Shown here piece by piece: positions 15,812-23,021 of a DNA stretch of 54,607 nt. This DNA comes from an uncultured Clostridia bacterium. GTDB taxonomy: Bacteria; Bacillota; Clostridia; Christensenellales; Pumilibacteraceae. The stretch is taken from the NCBI GenBank assembly GCA_934229275.1, contig CAKQDN010000008.1:1-54607 (forward strand). The letters run 5' to 3'. Every line of letters starts with the position of its first letter. Position 1 is the stretch's first letter. A program made the position numbers and the translations under genes. Below the pieces are notes generated by a model. It saw nothing but the letters and a program-made list of their open reading frames with translations. It was not told where the DNA came from and did not search any database.

Positions 15812-15840
15812 TTGACGAACGCGTTCAAATCTGCTATAAT
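15812..15840 (+). promoter_or_regulatory. SigA promoter of the NahK-like operon
   Basis: TTGACG (15812-15817), 17 bases, TATAAT (15835-15840). Confidence 0.85.
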
Positions 15841-15866
15841 TTACACGGAAAAAAACGGAGGCAGCA

Positions 15867-16937
15867 ATGATCGACAATCGAATCTTAAACAAGTTCGCGC
15901 TGGAAAAAGACGACTACGTTTTGTCGCTCTACGGCAGCGGACACATAAATCAGACCTATCTCGTAAAGGGTAACACACATAGATATGTTCTGCAAAAGAT
16001 AAACGACAAGATTTTCCGCGACGTCGAAGGACTTATGCACAACGTTTCCTCGGTGTGCGATTTCAACGCCGAAGCCGTCGCAAAAGAAGGCGGCGACCCG
16101 ACGAAATGTCTTACTATCGTGCGCACGAACGAGGGCAAGACTTACCTTAAAGAGGACGACGGATATTACCGCGTGTACAACTTCATCGAAAACACGGTTG
16201 CCGTCAATATGCCGCTGTCGGCGCGCCACTTCGGAGAAGGCGGAGAATGTTTCGCCCGTTTTGCGAAAAACCTCGCCGATTTCGACGCAAGCACGCTCGT
16301 GGACGTCATACCTCATTTTCACGACACGGTTAAAAGAGTGGAAAACTTCGAAAACGCCGTTAAAGCCGACGCCGTCGGTCGCCTCGGTGAAACGCGCGAC
16401 CTTATAGATTTCGTGCTTGCCCGTAAAAGCGCGGCAGGCGTGGTGCTTGCCGGCATGGACAAGGGGCTTATTCCGCTCAGAGTCACGCACAACGACACCA
16501 AGTTCAACAATCTTTTGTTCGACGCGGACACCAAAAAACCCGTTGCCGTCATCGACCTCGACACCGTCATGAAAGGCAGCATGCTGTACGACTTCGGCGA
16601 CGCGGTCCGTACGGGTTGCAGTTCCGCAGACGAAGACGAAGCGGATTTAAGCAAAGTCACCTTTCTTAAAGATTACTACGACGAGTTCGAAAAAGCCTAT
16701 CTCGGAGTACTGGGAAGCGGAATAACCGCGGAAGAGCGGCGACTTTTGGGCTTTTCGGCAATGCTGATGACTTACGAGTGCGGAGTGCGGTTTTTAACCG
16801 ATTATCTCGAAGGCGACACATACTTCGCCGTTCACAAGCCGAAGCACAATCTTCTGCGCGCGAAAACGCAGTTCAGACTGGTCGGAGAAGCGGAAAAGAT
16901 TTTCGGCTCGATGACCTCTTATGCGGAGGTTAAATAA
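15867..16937 (+). CDS. NahK-like sugar 1-kinase (aminoglycoside phosphotransferase fold)
   Basis: A 356-residue kinase with an APH/choline-kinase fold. A glycine-poor nucleotide loop 'GSGHINQTYLV' is at 23-33, the catalytic loop 'THNDTKFNN' has D210, and the metal site 'VIDLDT' has D230/D232, followed by 'YDFGDAVR'. This set matches N-acetylhexosamine 1-kinase (NahK/LnpB), which phosphorylates GlcNAc or GalNAc at C1. Its usual partner, a galacto-N-biose phosphorylase, is absent from the window, so the substrate is inferred. The gene starts after GGAGGCAGCA. It overlaps the PHP hydrolase gene as TAATG, and the two may act in sequence, one adding and the other removing a phosphate. Confidence 0.8.
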   Translation: MIDNRILNKFALEKDDYVLSLYGSGHINQTYLVKGNTHRYVLQKINDKIFRDVEGLMHNVSSVCDFNAEAVAKEGGDPTKCLTIVRTNEGKTYLKEDDGYYRVYNFIENTVAVNMPLSARHFGEGGECFARFAKNLADFDASTLVDVIPHFHDTVKRVENFENAVKADAVGRLGETRDLIDFVLARKSAAGVVLAGMDKGLIPLRVTHNDTKFNNLLFDADTKKPVAVIDLDTVMKGSMLYDFGDAVRTGCSSADEDEADLSKVTFLKDYYDEFEKAYLGVLGSGITAEERRLLGFSAMLMTYECGVRFLTDYLEGDTYFAVHKPKHNLLRAKTQFRLVGEAEKIFGSMTSYAEVK

Positions 16938-17668
16938 TGGGATTTAAATACGAAATGCACACGCACGACCGCCTCGGCAGCAAGTGCGGCAGTTTCACGC
17001 CCGAGGAACTCGTAGACTGCTTTTTATCGCAGGGATACACGGGCATATTTTCCACGAACCACTTTTTCTGCGGCAATACGGCGGCTCCAGGACCGGAAGA
17101 AAAGTGGAAATACAGGCTCGAAAAATTCTGCGACGCCTATCGCGCCGTGAAAAAAGAGGGCGATAAAAGAGGACTGGACGTGTTTTTCGGCTTCGAATAC
17201 ACCGTTCCGCACTCGCTCGACCCCATAGCCAACAACGCCGGCTGCGATTTTCTCGTGTTCGGCGTGGACGAAAAGTGGTTGGAAAACTACGGCGGCGACG
17301 TCGAAACCTGCCCGACGAAAACGTATCTCAACAGGATCCGCGAGGCAGGCGGCACGGTAATTCAGGCGCATCCCTATCGGCTTGCGGAGCGGTATATGGA
17401 CCACATCTGTCTTATGCCCGACTGCGTGGACGGCGTGGAAGTGCTGAACACCAGCCCCAACACACTTGAAAGCAATACGCTTGCGCGAGTGTATGCCGAC
17501 TATTACGGATTTTTCCGCACGGCAGGCTCGGATATTCACGGCTTCGACCGCGAACTTTTAGGGGTTACGGAACTGCCCGAACGTGCCGTTTCCGAGCGCG
17601 ACTTTATGCGCATGCTGAAAGAAGGTAAACAAAAACTGTACATTCGGACCAACGAAAAACGGAGGTAG
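16937..17668 (+). CDS. PHP-domain metal-dependent hydrolase
   Basis: A 243-residue protein of the polymerase-and-histidinol-phosphatase superfamily. Metal-binding residues are visible in order: H8 and H10 ('MHTHDR'), H42 ('TNHFF'), E87 ('GFEYTV'), H145 ('QAHPYR'), D199 and H201 ('GSDIHG'). Such proteins hydrolyse phosphomonoesters or cyclic phosphodiesters. The start overlaps the stop of the kinase gene, so both are made from one transcript in close ratio. Four bases separate its stop from the next start. Confidence 0.85.
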   Translation: MGFKYEMHTHDRLGSKCGSFTPEELVDCFLSQGYTGIFSTNHFFCGNTAAPGPEEKWKYRLEKFCDAYRAVKKEGDKRGLDVFFGFEYTVPHSLDPIANNAGCDFLVFGVDEKWLENYGGDVETCPTKTYLNRIREAGGTVIQAHPYRLAERYMDHICLMPDCVDGVEVLNTSPNTLESNTLARVYADYYGFFRTAGSDIHGFDRELLGVTELPERAVSERDFMRMLKEGKQKLYIRTNEKRR

Positions 17669-17672
17669 TATA

Positions 17673-18389
17673 ATGAGCGACAACGAAAAAAACGTGGCGG
17701 AAGTATGTGAAAAAGATCTTCGCAAACGCTATGAAAAAATGGGCAAACTTAAATCCGACGTGGGAGCGGCTCCGCTTGCGTATACGGTAGTCGTGTATGT
17801 GCTTGCGGTGCTTGCGGTATTCGGACTGCTGTTCGGACTCATGAACATGAAAAACGCTGTGGGTAAAATCTCGCTTATCGCGGCAGGATCCTGCGCCGTG
17901 CTTCTGATTCTTTTGTATTTCATCACGTCGAGAAAAGGTCCCGCGCGCTACACCGAAGTGTTTTTAAAGTTTGCCGGCAAGCAACTGCTGTTCCAGATAA
18001 TCGACGAGCGCCACGTCATCTTCACCGACGGCGAAATCACGCTCGAATACGATAAAAAACAGATAAAAGAACGCCCCGAAGGCATCATGAATCCTCATCT
18101 GCGCTTCGACGCGCCGCTTCTCGCAACCTATAAAGCAATCGAAAACAAGGGCATTAAAACCGTTTACGTCGGCGAAGTCCCGTCCGATAACGGGAAAAAA
18201 CCGCTCGTTTATAAGGTGACTTGCGAGGGTAAATTCGTCAGCGGATTCAAAGTAAACGGCAAAAGCGTGAACTTCGACAACATCAATCAAAAGGGCGTCA
18301 GCCTTGCGCTTCCGGCGCCTCTCATCGAAGCCATTCAGGAGCGCGGCATAACGCTTCCGCCCAAGGACATCGCCGTAAGCGGCAAATAA
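17673..18389 (+). CDS. Membrane protein of unknown function
   Basis: A 238-residue protein I do not recognise. The N-terminal 34 residues are charged, two transmembrane helices follow (about 36-58 and 66-84), and a soluble C-terminal domain of about 150 residues is predicted. With a short hairpin of two helices, both ends should lie on the same side, probably the cytoplasm. The C-terminal part is mixed alpha/beta without visible catalytic motifs. Start after CGGAGGTAGTATA. Its place between a PHP hydrolase and a DJ-1 protein gives no clear role. Confidence 0.75.
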   Translation: MSDNEKNVAEVCEKDLRKRYEKMGKLKSDVGAAPLAYTVVVYVLAVLAVFGLLFGLMNMKNAVGKISLIAAGSCAVLLILLYFITSRKGPARYTEVFLKFAGKQLLFQIIDERHVIFTDGEITLEYDKKQIKERPEGIMNPHLRFDAPLLATYKAIENKGIKTVYVGEVPSDNGKKPLVYKVTCEGKFVSGFKVNGKSVNFDNINQKGVSLALPAPLIEAIQERGITLPPKDIAVSGK

Positions 18390-18405
18390 CGGAGGGATAA
18401 ACCGT

Positions 18406-18930
18406 ATGAAAAAAGTAATAGTGTTCCTCGCTAACGGATTCGAGGAAATAGAGGCGCTCACCGCGGTTGACGTTCTTCGCCGCGCCGGAGCCGAGGTGGA
18501 CACCGTTTCCGTGTGCGATAAAACGGTTATCGGCGCCCACGGAATAAAAGTCGTTGCCGACAAAACCGAAAACGAGGTCGATACCGGGTGTTACGACGCG
18601 GTCGTGCTGCCGGGCGGTATGCCGGGAGCGAAAATACTCGGCGAGTGCAAAAAGGTAGTCGATTGCGTGTCCTCGTTCGACGCGCGCCACAAGATAATCG
18701 CGGCAATCTGCGCCGCTCCGGCAACCGTGCTCGGAATGAACGGTTTTGCCGCCGGAAGAAGAGTAACGTGCTATCCTGCCGAGCAGTTCATAAACGTTCT
18801 CGAGGACGCGACGTACACGGGAGAGGAAGTCACCGAGGACGGCAACCTCGTCACCGCAAACGGTCCGCTCGCTGCGATGAAATTCGCGCTCAAAGTGAGC
18901 GAAAAGTTGGGACTTAAAGCGGCTTTTTAA
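18406..18930 (+). CDS. DJ-1/YajL family protein
   Basis: A 174-residue DJ-1/PfpI superfamily protein. The nucleophile-elbow cysteine is C102 in 'AAICAAP' and the conserved acidic partner is E16 in 'GFEEIE', both as in human DJ-1 and E. coli YajL. These proteins act in oxidative or electrophile (glyoxal) stress; the precise activity is debated. It lies 16 bases after the previous gene with a GGAGG site and belongs to the same operon. Confidence 0.9.
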   Translation: MKKVIVFLANGFEEIEALTAVDVLRRAGAEVDTVSVCDKTVIGAHGIKVVADKTENEVDTGCYDAVVLPGGMPGAKILGECKKVVDCVSSFDARHKIIAAICAAPATVLGMNGFAAGRRVTCYPAEQFINVLEDATYTGEEVTEDGNLVTANGPLAAMKFALKVSEKLGLKAAF

Positions 18931-18987
18931 GGTAAATTGCGCCCGAAAAGGCGTCGGTTTATAAAATAAATATAAGGAGATTATATT

Positions 18988-19245
18988 ATGAGCGACAACG
19001 AAAACGGAAAGAAAACAGGAATAATCGAGGCTATCGACAATCTGCCGTTTATCCTCAAAGTGATATTCTGCATACCTTGCCTCGACATTATCTGGGCAAT
19101 CTACCGCATAATAAAGGGCGTGGAAACGAACAGCGTTCTTCTCATCGTGGTAGGCGTGCTGTGGATAATCCCCGGCGGCGCGATCTGCTGGGTCGTCGAC
19201 CTTATTACCTTGCTATTAAGCGGCTCTCGTCCCGTTTTGTCCTGA
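18988..19245 (+). CDS. Small two-helix membrane protein
   Basis: An 85-residue protein with a charged N-terminus and two long hydrophobic segments (about 20-43 and 48-78). The segment 'IPCLDIIWAIYRIIKG' looks like a conserved family core that I have no name for. Strong ribosome site (AAGGAGATTATATT). It is the last gene before a clear terminator and is probably the tail of the kinase/PHP/DJ-1 operon. Confidence 0.7.
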   Translation: MSDNENGKKTGIIEAIDNLPFILKVIFCIPCLDIIWAIYRIIKGVETNSVLLIVVGVLWIIPGGAICWVVDLITLLLSGSRPVLS

Positions 19246-19277
19246 CCGCGTGGCAGAACTAAAAACATTAAAACCCG

Positions 19278-19315
19278 AAAATCGGTTCGGCATATGCGCC
19301 GCGCCGATTTTTTTT
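19278..19315 (+). terminator. Terminator closing the NahK-like operon
   Basis: AAAATCGG...CCGATTTTTTTT with an inner GGC/GCC pairing forms a clear intrinsic terminator. Confidence 0.85.
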
Positions 19316-19338
19316 ACGCTCAAACGGGAGAAAATTTC

Positions 19339-19367
19339 TTGTCTTTTTTCGGCTCGTATGTTATAAT
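19339..19367 (+). promoter_or_regulatory. Promoter that places +1 on the start codon
   Basis: TTGTCT (19339-19344), 17 bases, TATAAT (19362-19367), then TTTCGT and ATG at 19374. The expected transcription start falls on or next to the A of ATG and no ribosome site precedes it, so the mRNA should be leaderless. Confidence 0.7.
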
Positions 19368-19373
19368 TTTCGT

Positions 19374-19988
19374 ATGAACAAAAAAATACCCATTAAAAAA
19401 CTATACACGGGATTAGGCGACGAGCAGGTCAAAGAGAAAAACAAAATAAATCTCGTCTGCTCGATTATAACCGCGGTCGCGGCAATCGCTCTCGCGTGCC
19501 TGCCCATGCAGAGCGGAATACGCGCGCTGTACGAAAAACACGGATTCGTCGTCTATTCCGTCGCGCTTATATTATGGCTTGCGAACGTCGTCGTCGCGGT
19601 GTTTTGCCTTGCGTCGCATTTCGGCAAATACAAAATAAGCAAAGAATTGTACGAAACCGACAAAACCGCGCTTAAAGGCGATTGGCACACGTTTGCAGGA
19701 CTGGAAATACAACTTGTTCTCTCGTTCGTTTCGCTGCTTGCCGAGTTGTACCTCGTCGTGCGCGCGTTCGACGTGTGGACTTTTCTTGCGTGCGTCCTTG
19801 CCGCAGGGCAGACAGTCGCCGCGTTCTTCGTCAGAAAAACCACGAGCGGAGCGTATAAAAACCTTTCCGAAACCGCACCCGAACCCGAGAAGAGCGAGAC
19901 TTCCGAGGATAAGAGCGGCGACCAAGCCGATAAAACCGAAAAAGAGAAGGATAACGACGCGGCAAACGATTTTTACGACCGCGACTGA
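19374..19988 (+). CDS. Four-helix membrane protein with acidic tail, probably leaderless
   Basis: A 204-residue protein I do not recognise. Four hydrophobic segments lie near 25-45, 57-80, 108-127 and 130-150. The tail (about 160-204) is highly charged (Glu, Asp, Lys, Ser) and should be disordered in the cytoplasm. No Shine-Dalgarno sequence precedes the ATG, and the next in-frame ATG is 43 codons in, well inside the conserved-looking part, so this start is likely. It precedes the FAD oxidoreductase by 39 bases, with no promoter visible between them. Confidence 0.7.
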   Translation: MNKKIPIKKLYTGLGDEQVKEKNKINLVCSIITAVAAIALACLPMQSGIRALYEKHGFVVYSVALILWLANVVVAVFCLASHFGKYKISKELYETDKTALKGDWHTFAGLEIQLVLSFVSLLAELYLVVRAFDVWTFLACVLAAGQTVAAFFVRKTTSGAYKNLSETAPEPEKSETSEDKSGDQADKTEKEKDNDAANDFYDRD

Positions 19989-20027
19989 ATTCAATAAATT
20001 ATAGATAACCGAATAAGGAGCAGGAAA

Positions 20028-21284
20028 ATGTACATCGAACGCAGAGAAAAAATCAAAAAAGCGGGCAAATGGCAGGTGGTCGTTTGCGGCGGAGGAGTAG
20101 CGGGCGTCGCAGCGGCGGTCGCAGCCGCAAGAGCGGGCAAAAAAACGCTGCTGATAGAAAAAACTCTGTCGCTCGGCGGACTGGCTACCAACGGACTGGT
20201 AAACTACTTCGTCCCCATGTGCAACGGCAGGGGCAAACAGATAATATTCGGCATGGCGGACGAAATGCTGCGCCTTGCCATGAAAACGAGTTGGACGACG
20301 GTGAAAGACTGCTGGAAGCATGACTACCCCGAAAAGCAGGGACGGCTCGACGGCAAATTCTCTCCGACTATATTCGCGCTCGCGCTGTCCGACATGCTGC
20401 ATGCGTCCGGAGCCGAACTGTATCTCGACACGATTATAAGCGGAGCCGAAGTCGAAAACGGGCATATTAAAGGAATCGTAATCGACAGCAAGTCGGGCAG
20501 GGAGTATATAGAAGCCGACTTTTTCGTCGATACCACGGGTGACGCGGATTTATTGTGGCGCGCCGGCGTTCCGACGGTTAAGGGCGGCAACTACTTTACT
20601 TACTACGCGTTCGGAATGAACTTCGACACCATGCGTTCGGCGCTCGAAAAAAAGGATATTTCGGCGGCGTACCGCTGGTATATGGGCGGCAGAGCCAATC
20701 TCTACGGCGGCGGTCAGCCCGAGGGCAGACGGCTTTACACGGGAGTCACGAAAGAGGACGTAACCGAGTATGTGCTGGAAAATCAAAAATTGCTGTACGA
20801 AAGTATTTCGAAAGAGGACAAAAACTCATTCGACCTGACTCTTCTTCCCGTAATGCCGCAAATGCGCACGACGAGGCGTATAGAGGGCGACGCGACTTTT
20901 TCCGAAAAGGACGCCTATGTGCATTTTTCCGACAGCGTGTGCGCGATAAACGACTTCGACCGCTGCGACTTTTTGTACGAAGTGCGCTTCGGTACGCTGG
21001 TCAGAAACGGTTTCGACAACGTTATAACGGCAGGCAGAACGGCAAGCGCGAGCGGCTACGGCTGGGACGTGCTGCGCGTAATTCCCCCGGCAATACTCAC
21101 CGGTCAGGCGGCAGGCAACGCATGCTCGCTGGCTATCGACGAAGGCAAGCCGATTTACGGCATTACGGTGGAAAAATTGCAGAGCGTTATGGAAAAGCAG
21201 AACAGCCCCGTGCATTTCGACGACGCGCTCGTTCCGAAAGACAAAACGAAAACAGAAAAAGGCGAAGACAATGGACACATTTGA
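20028..21284 (+). CDS. FAD-dependent oxidoreductase (FAD_oxidored family)
   Basis: A 418-residue flavoprotein. The N-terminal dinucleotide-binding motif is 'VVCGGGVAGVAAAVAAARAG' (GGGVAG at 21-26), with E44 at the end of beta-2 for the adenosine ribose. 'SLGGLATNGLVNYF' near 48-61 is characteristic of the PF12831 group. 'VDTTGDADLLWRAGVP' and a C-terminal 'PPAILTGQAAGNACSLAI' complete the FAD site. Members often accompany glycoside hydrolases and AraC regulators in gut Firmicutes; their substrates are poorly defined. It overlaps the AraC gene by 14 bases. Confidence 0.85.
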   Translation: MYIERREKIKKAGKWQVVVCGGGVAGVAAAVAAARAGKKTLLIEKTLSLGGLATNGLVNYFVPMCNGRGKQIIFGMADEMLRLAMKTSWTTVKDCWKHDYPEKQGRLDGKFSPTIFALALSDMLHASGAELYLDTIISGAEVENGHIKGIVIDSKSGREYIEADFFVDTTGDADLLWRAGVPTVKGGNYFTYYAFGMNFDTMRSALEKKDISAAYRWYMGGRANLYGGGQPEGRRLYTGVTKEDVTEYVLENQKLLYESISKEDKNSFDLTLLPVMPQMRTTRRIEGDATFSEKDAYVHFSDSVCAINDFDRCDFLYEVRFGTLVRNGFDNVITAGRTASASGYGWDVLRVIPPAILTGQAAGNACSLAIDEGKPIYGITVEKLQSVMEKQNSPVHFDDALVPKDKTKTEKGEDNGHI

Positions 21285-22155
21285 ACTCAGCGACGATAAA
21301 GTCAATATGCCCACCGACCGCGTGCTTAAAAAGAAAGACCTCATTCTGCCCGAAGAGAAAATTTTCATCGGCTATTTCAAGGGTCATTCCGCGCCGCACG
21401 CCCACGACTTCATCGAACTCGTGTACGTCGTTGCAGGCGAAGCCACTCACGTCCACGAGGGTCGGGAGCGCAGAATAAAGCCGGGCGACTGTTTTTTAAT
21501 CGACATCGGCAGCCTGCACTCGTATAAGGCGGATACGAGCGATTTTACGCTTATAAACTGCATTTTTCAGCCCTCGTTTTTGTCGCAGACCGTCAAAGAC
21601 GACCAGATGTTCAAGGCGCTCGCGTGCAACGTGTTCATGGCGGTGGAGGGAGCGGACAGCCCCGGCTCCATTTTCGTAGGAGCAGGCTCCGCGCCCGGAG
21701 TACACGCGCTTCTGACGCAGATGATCGACGAACTCGCGCGCAAGCAGACCGGATATTTAGAGGTCATGCAGTCGCTGCTGAAAGTCGTGCTTATATACCT
21801 GTTCCGCGGACTTAAACCCGATCCGCAGCCGCGCATGATTAAGGACGTCATCGAATACGTCGAAACGGCGTGCGATAAAAAACTCAACGTCGAAGCGCTC
21901 AGCGAAAGCATGTTCTTCTCGCCGGCGTATATAAGCCGCATATTCAAAAAGTATACGGGACGAAACCTGTCGGATTATATCCGCGAAAAAAGACTGGAAA
22001 ACGTCGCGAAAACGCTTATAAAAAGCGACGACAGCATCGACGACGTCATTCTCTCGGCAGGCTACGGCGACAAAAAGAGTTTTTACGAGCAGTTCGTGCG
22101 GCTTTACGGCTGTACGCCCGGCGAATTCCGCCGCCGCAACAAAACCGCGCGGTAA
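21271..22155 (+). CDS. AraC family transcriptional regulator
   Basis: A 294-residue regulator with an N-terminal cupin sensor (about 25-115; 'HAHDFIELVYVVAGEATH' carries the sugar-pocket histidines) and two C-terminal helix-turn-helix units (about 205-290; 'YISRIFKKYTGRNLSDYI' and 'SFYEQFVRLYGCTPGEFRRR'). It resembles the sugar-responsive RhaS/MsmR type. It is translationally linked to the FAD oxidoreductase. The rhamnosidase gene 870 bases downstream, with its own promoter, is a plausible target. Confidence 0.9.
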   Translation: MDTFELSDDKVNMPTDRVLKKKDLILPEEKIFIGYFKGHSAPHAHDFIELVYVVAGEATHVHEGRERRIKPGDCFLIDIGSLHSYKADTSDFTLINCIFQPSFLSQTVKDDQMFKALACNVFMAVEGADSPGSIFVGAGSAPGVHALLTQMIDELARKQTGYLEVMQSLLKVVLIYLFRGLKPDPQPRMIKDVIEYVETACDKKLNVEALSESMFFSPAYISRIFKKYTGRNLSDYIREKRLENVAKTLIKSDDSIDDVILSAGYGDKKSFYEQFVRLYGCTPGEFRRRNKTAR

Positions 22156-22174
22156 GATAAAACAAACGTAAACA

Positions 22175-22214
22175 AAAAAGAACGCGTTCCCGAAGAAAAA
22201 GGAGCGCGTTTTTC
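22175..22214. terminator. Terminator between AraC gene and convergent membrane protein
   Basis: AACGCGTTCC (22181-22190) pairs with GGAGCGCGTT (22201-22210), flanked by A-runs and T-runs, so it can serve both directions. Confidence 0.8.
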
Positions 22215-22224
22215 GTTATGAAAT

Positions 22225-22845
22225 TCAGTTGAACGGATTGCCTTCTTTTCCGGCTTCGGGAAGAGTCGCCATTTTGGAGACCGTGTGTTTCGCCACATGT
22301 TTCATTATCAGCAGCACGACGTACGCTACGACCAGCAGCAGTATCGGCAGATTGAAAAAGGACGGCACGGGCGAATATAATTGCAGCGAGTAAGCGAGAA
22401 ACGTTATGTAATACATCCCGATCACGGGGTACAGGAGATTCGAGTTGATTTCGGCGTCGGTGAAAGTCTTTTTGTACTTTCTCATTCCCGACTTGCAATA
22501 CAAAACGAACGCTTCGGTTTCTTTTTCGTTATCCGAGAGAACGCGCACGCATTTAACTATGTTAACTATGTTTGCGACCAGCGTTGCGGTTATTCCGAAC
22601 AAGAGCAGCAGATACGCGACTACGATAAAATTGAACGGTTCGATTTCGTGACCTTTCCACAACATTTTTACGAATCCGATAATCGCTTTTATAAAGTCGT
22701 AGAGAGGGTATACGAACTTGCCGTTGATTACGAAAAGCGGCATAACCGACATCATCGTAAGGGTGATAACCGCCGTAATGCAGCAAACCAGACGTAAAGC
22801 AGCATATTTTTTAACCGAGATTATGTTCGAAACCGATAATTGCAT
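22225..22845 (-). CDS. Membrane protein of unknown function
   Basis: A 206-residue polytopic protein that I do not recognise. Four hydrophobic segments are visible (about 17-40, 74-98, 138-157, 166-183). A basic cytoplasmic loop lies near 105-130 and a charged C-terminal tail follows. It stands alone on the minus strand with its own promoter, between the AraC regulator and the rhamnosidase. No link to sugar uptake can be read from its sequence. Confidence 0.75.
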   Translation of the reverse strand: MQLSVSNIISVKKYAALRLVCCITAVITLTMMSVMPLFVINGKFVYPLYDFIKAIIGFVKMLWKGHEIEPFNFIVVAYLLLLFGITATLVANIVNIVKCVRVLSDNEKETEAFVLYCKSGMRKYKKTFTDAEINSNLLYPVIGMYYITFLAYSLQLYSPVPSFFNLPILLLVVAYVVLLIMKHVAKHTVSKMATLPEAGKEGNPFN

Positions 22846-22881
22846 AGTATTTTTTCTCCGTTTATACGTTTTACGGTATTC

Positions 22882-22910
22882 ATTATAGCCGATTGCGGAC
22901 GAATAGTCAA
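22882..22910 (-). promoter_or_regulatory. SigA promoter of the 206-residue membrane protein
   Basis: TTGACT (22910-22905), 17 bases, TATAAT (22887-22882) on the minus strand. Confidence 0.85.
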
Positions 22911-22963
22911 CCGCTTTTGCGAAATTAAGTACGATAAACCACCGTTTTTGCGCAAAATCCCCA

Positions 22964-22992
22964 TTGTTTTTTTTCTTTAAAAGTGGTATTAT
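22964..22992 (+). promoter_or_regulatory. Promoter of the GH78 gene
   Basis: TTGTTT (22964-22969), 17 bases, TATTAT (22987-22992). Its modest match leaves room for an activator such as the nearby AraC protein. Confidence 0.6.
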
Positions 22993-23021
22993 TTTTGTAA
23001 ATCGTGAACAAGGAGAAAATC

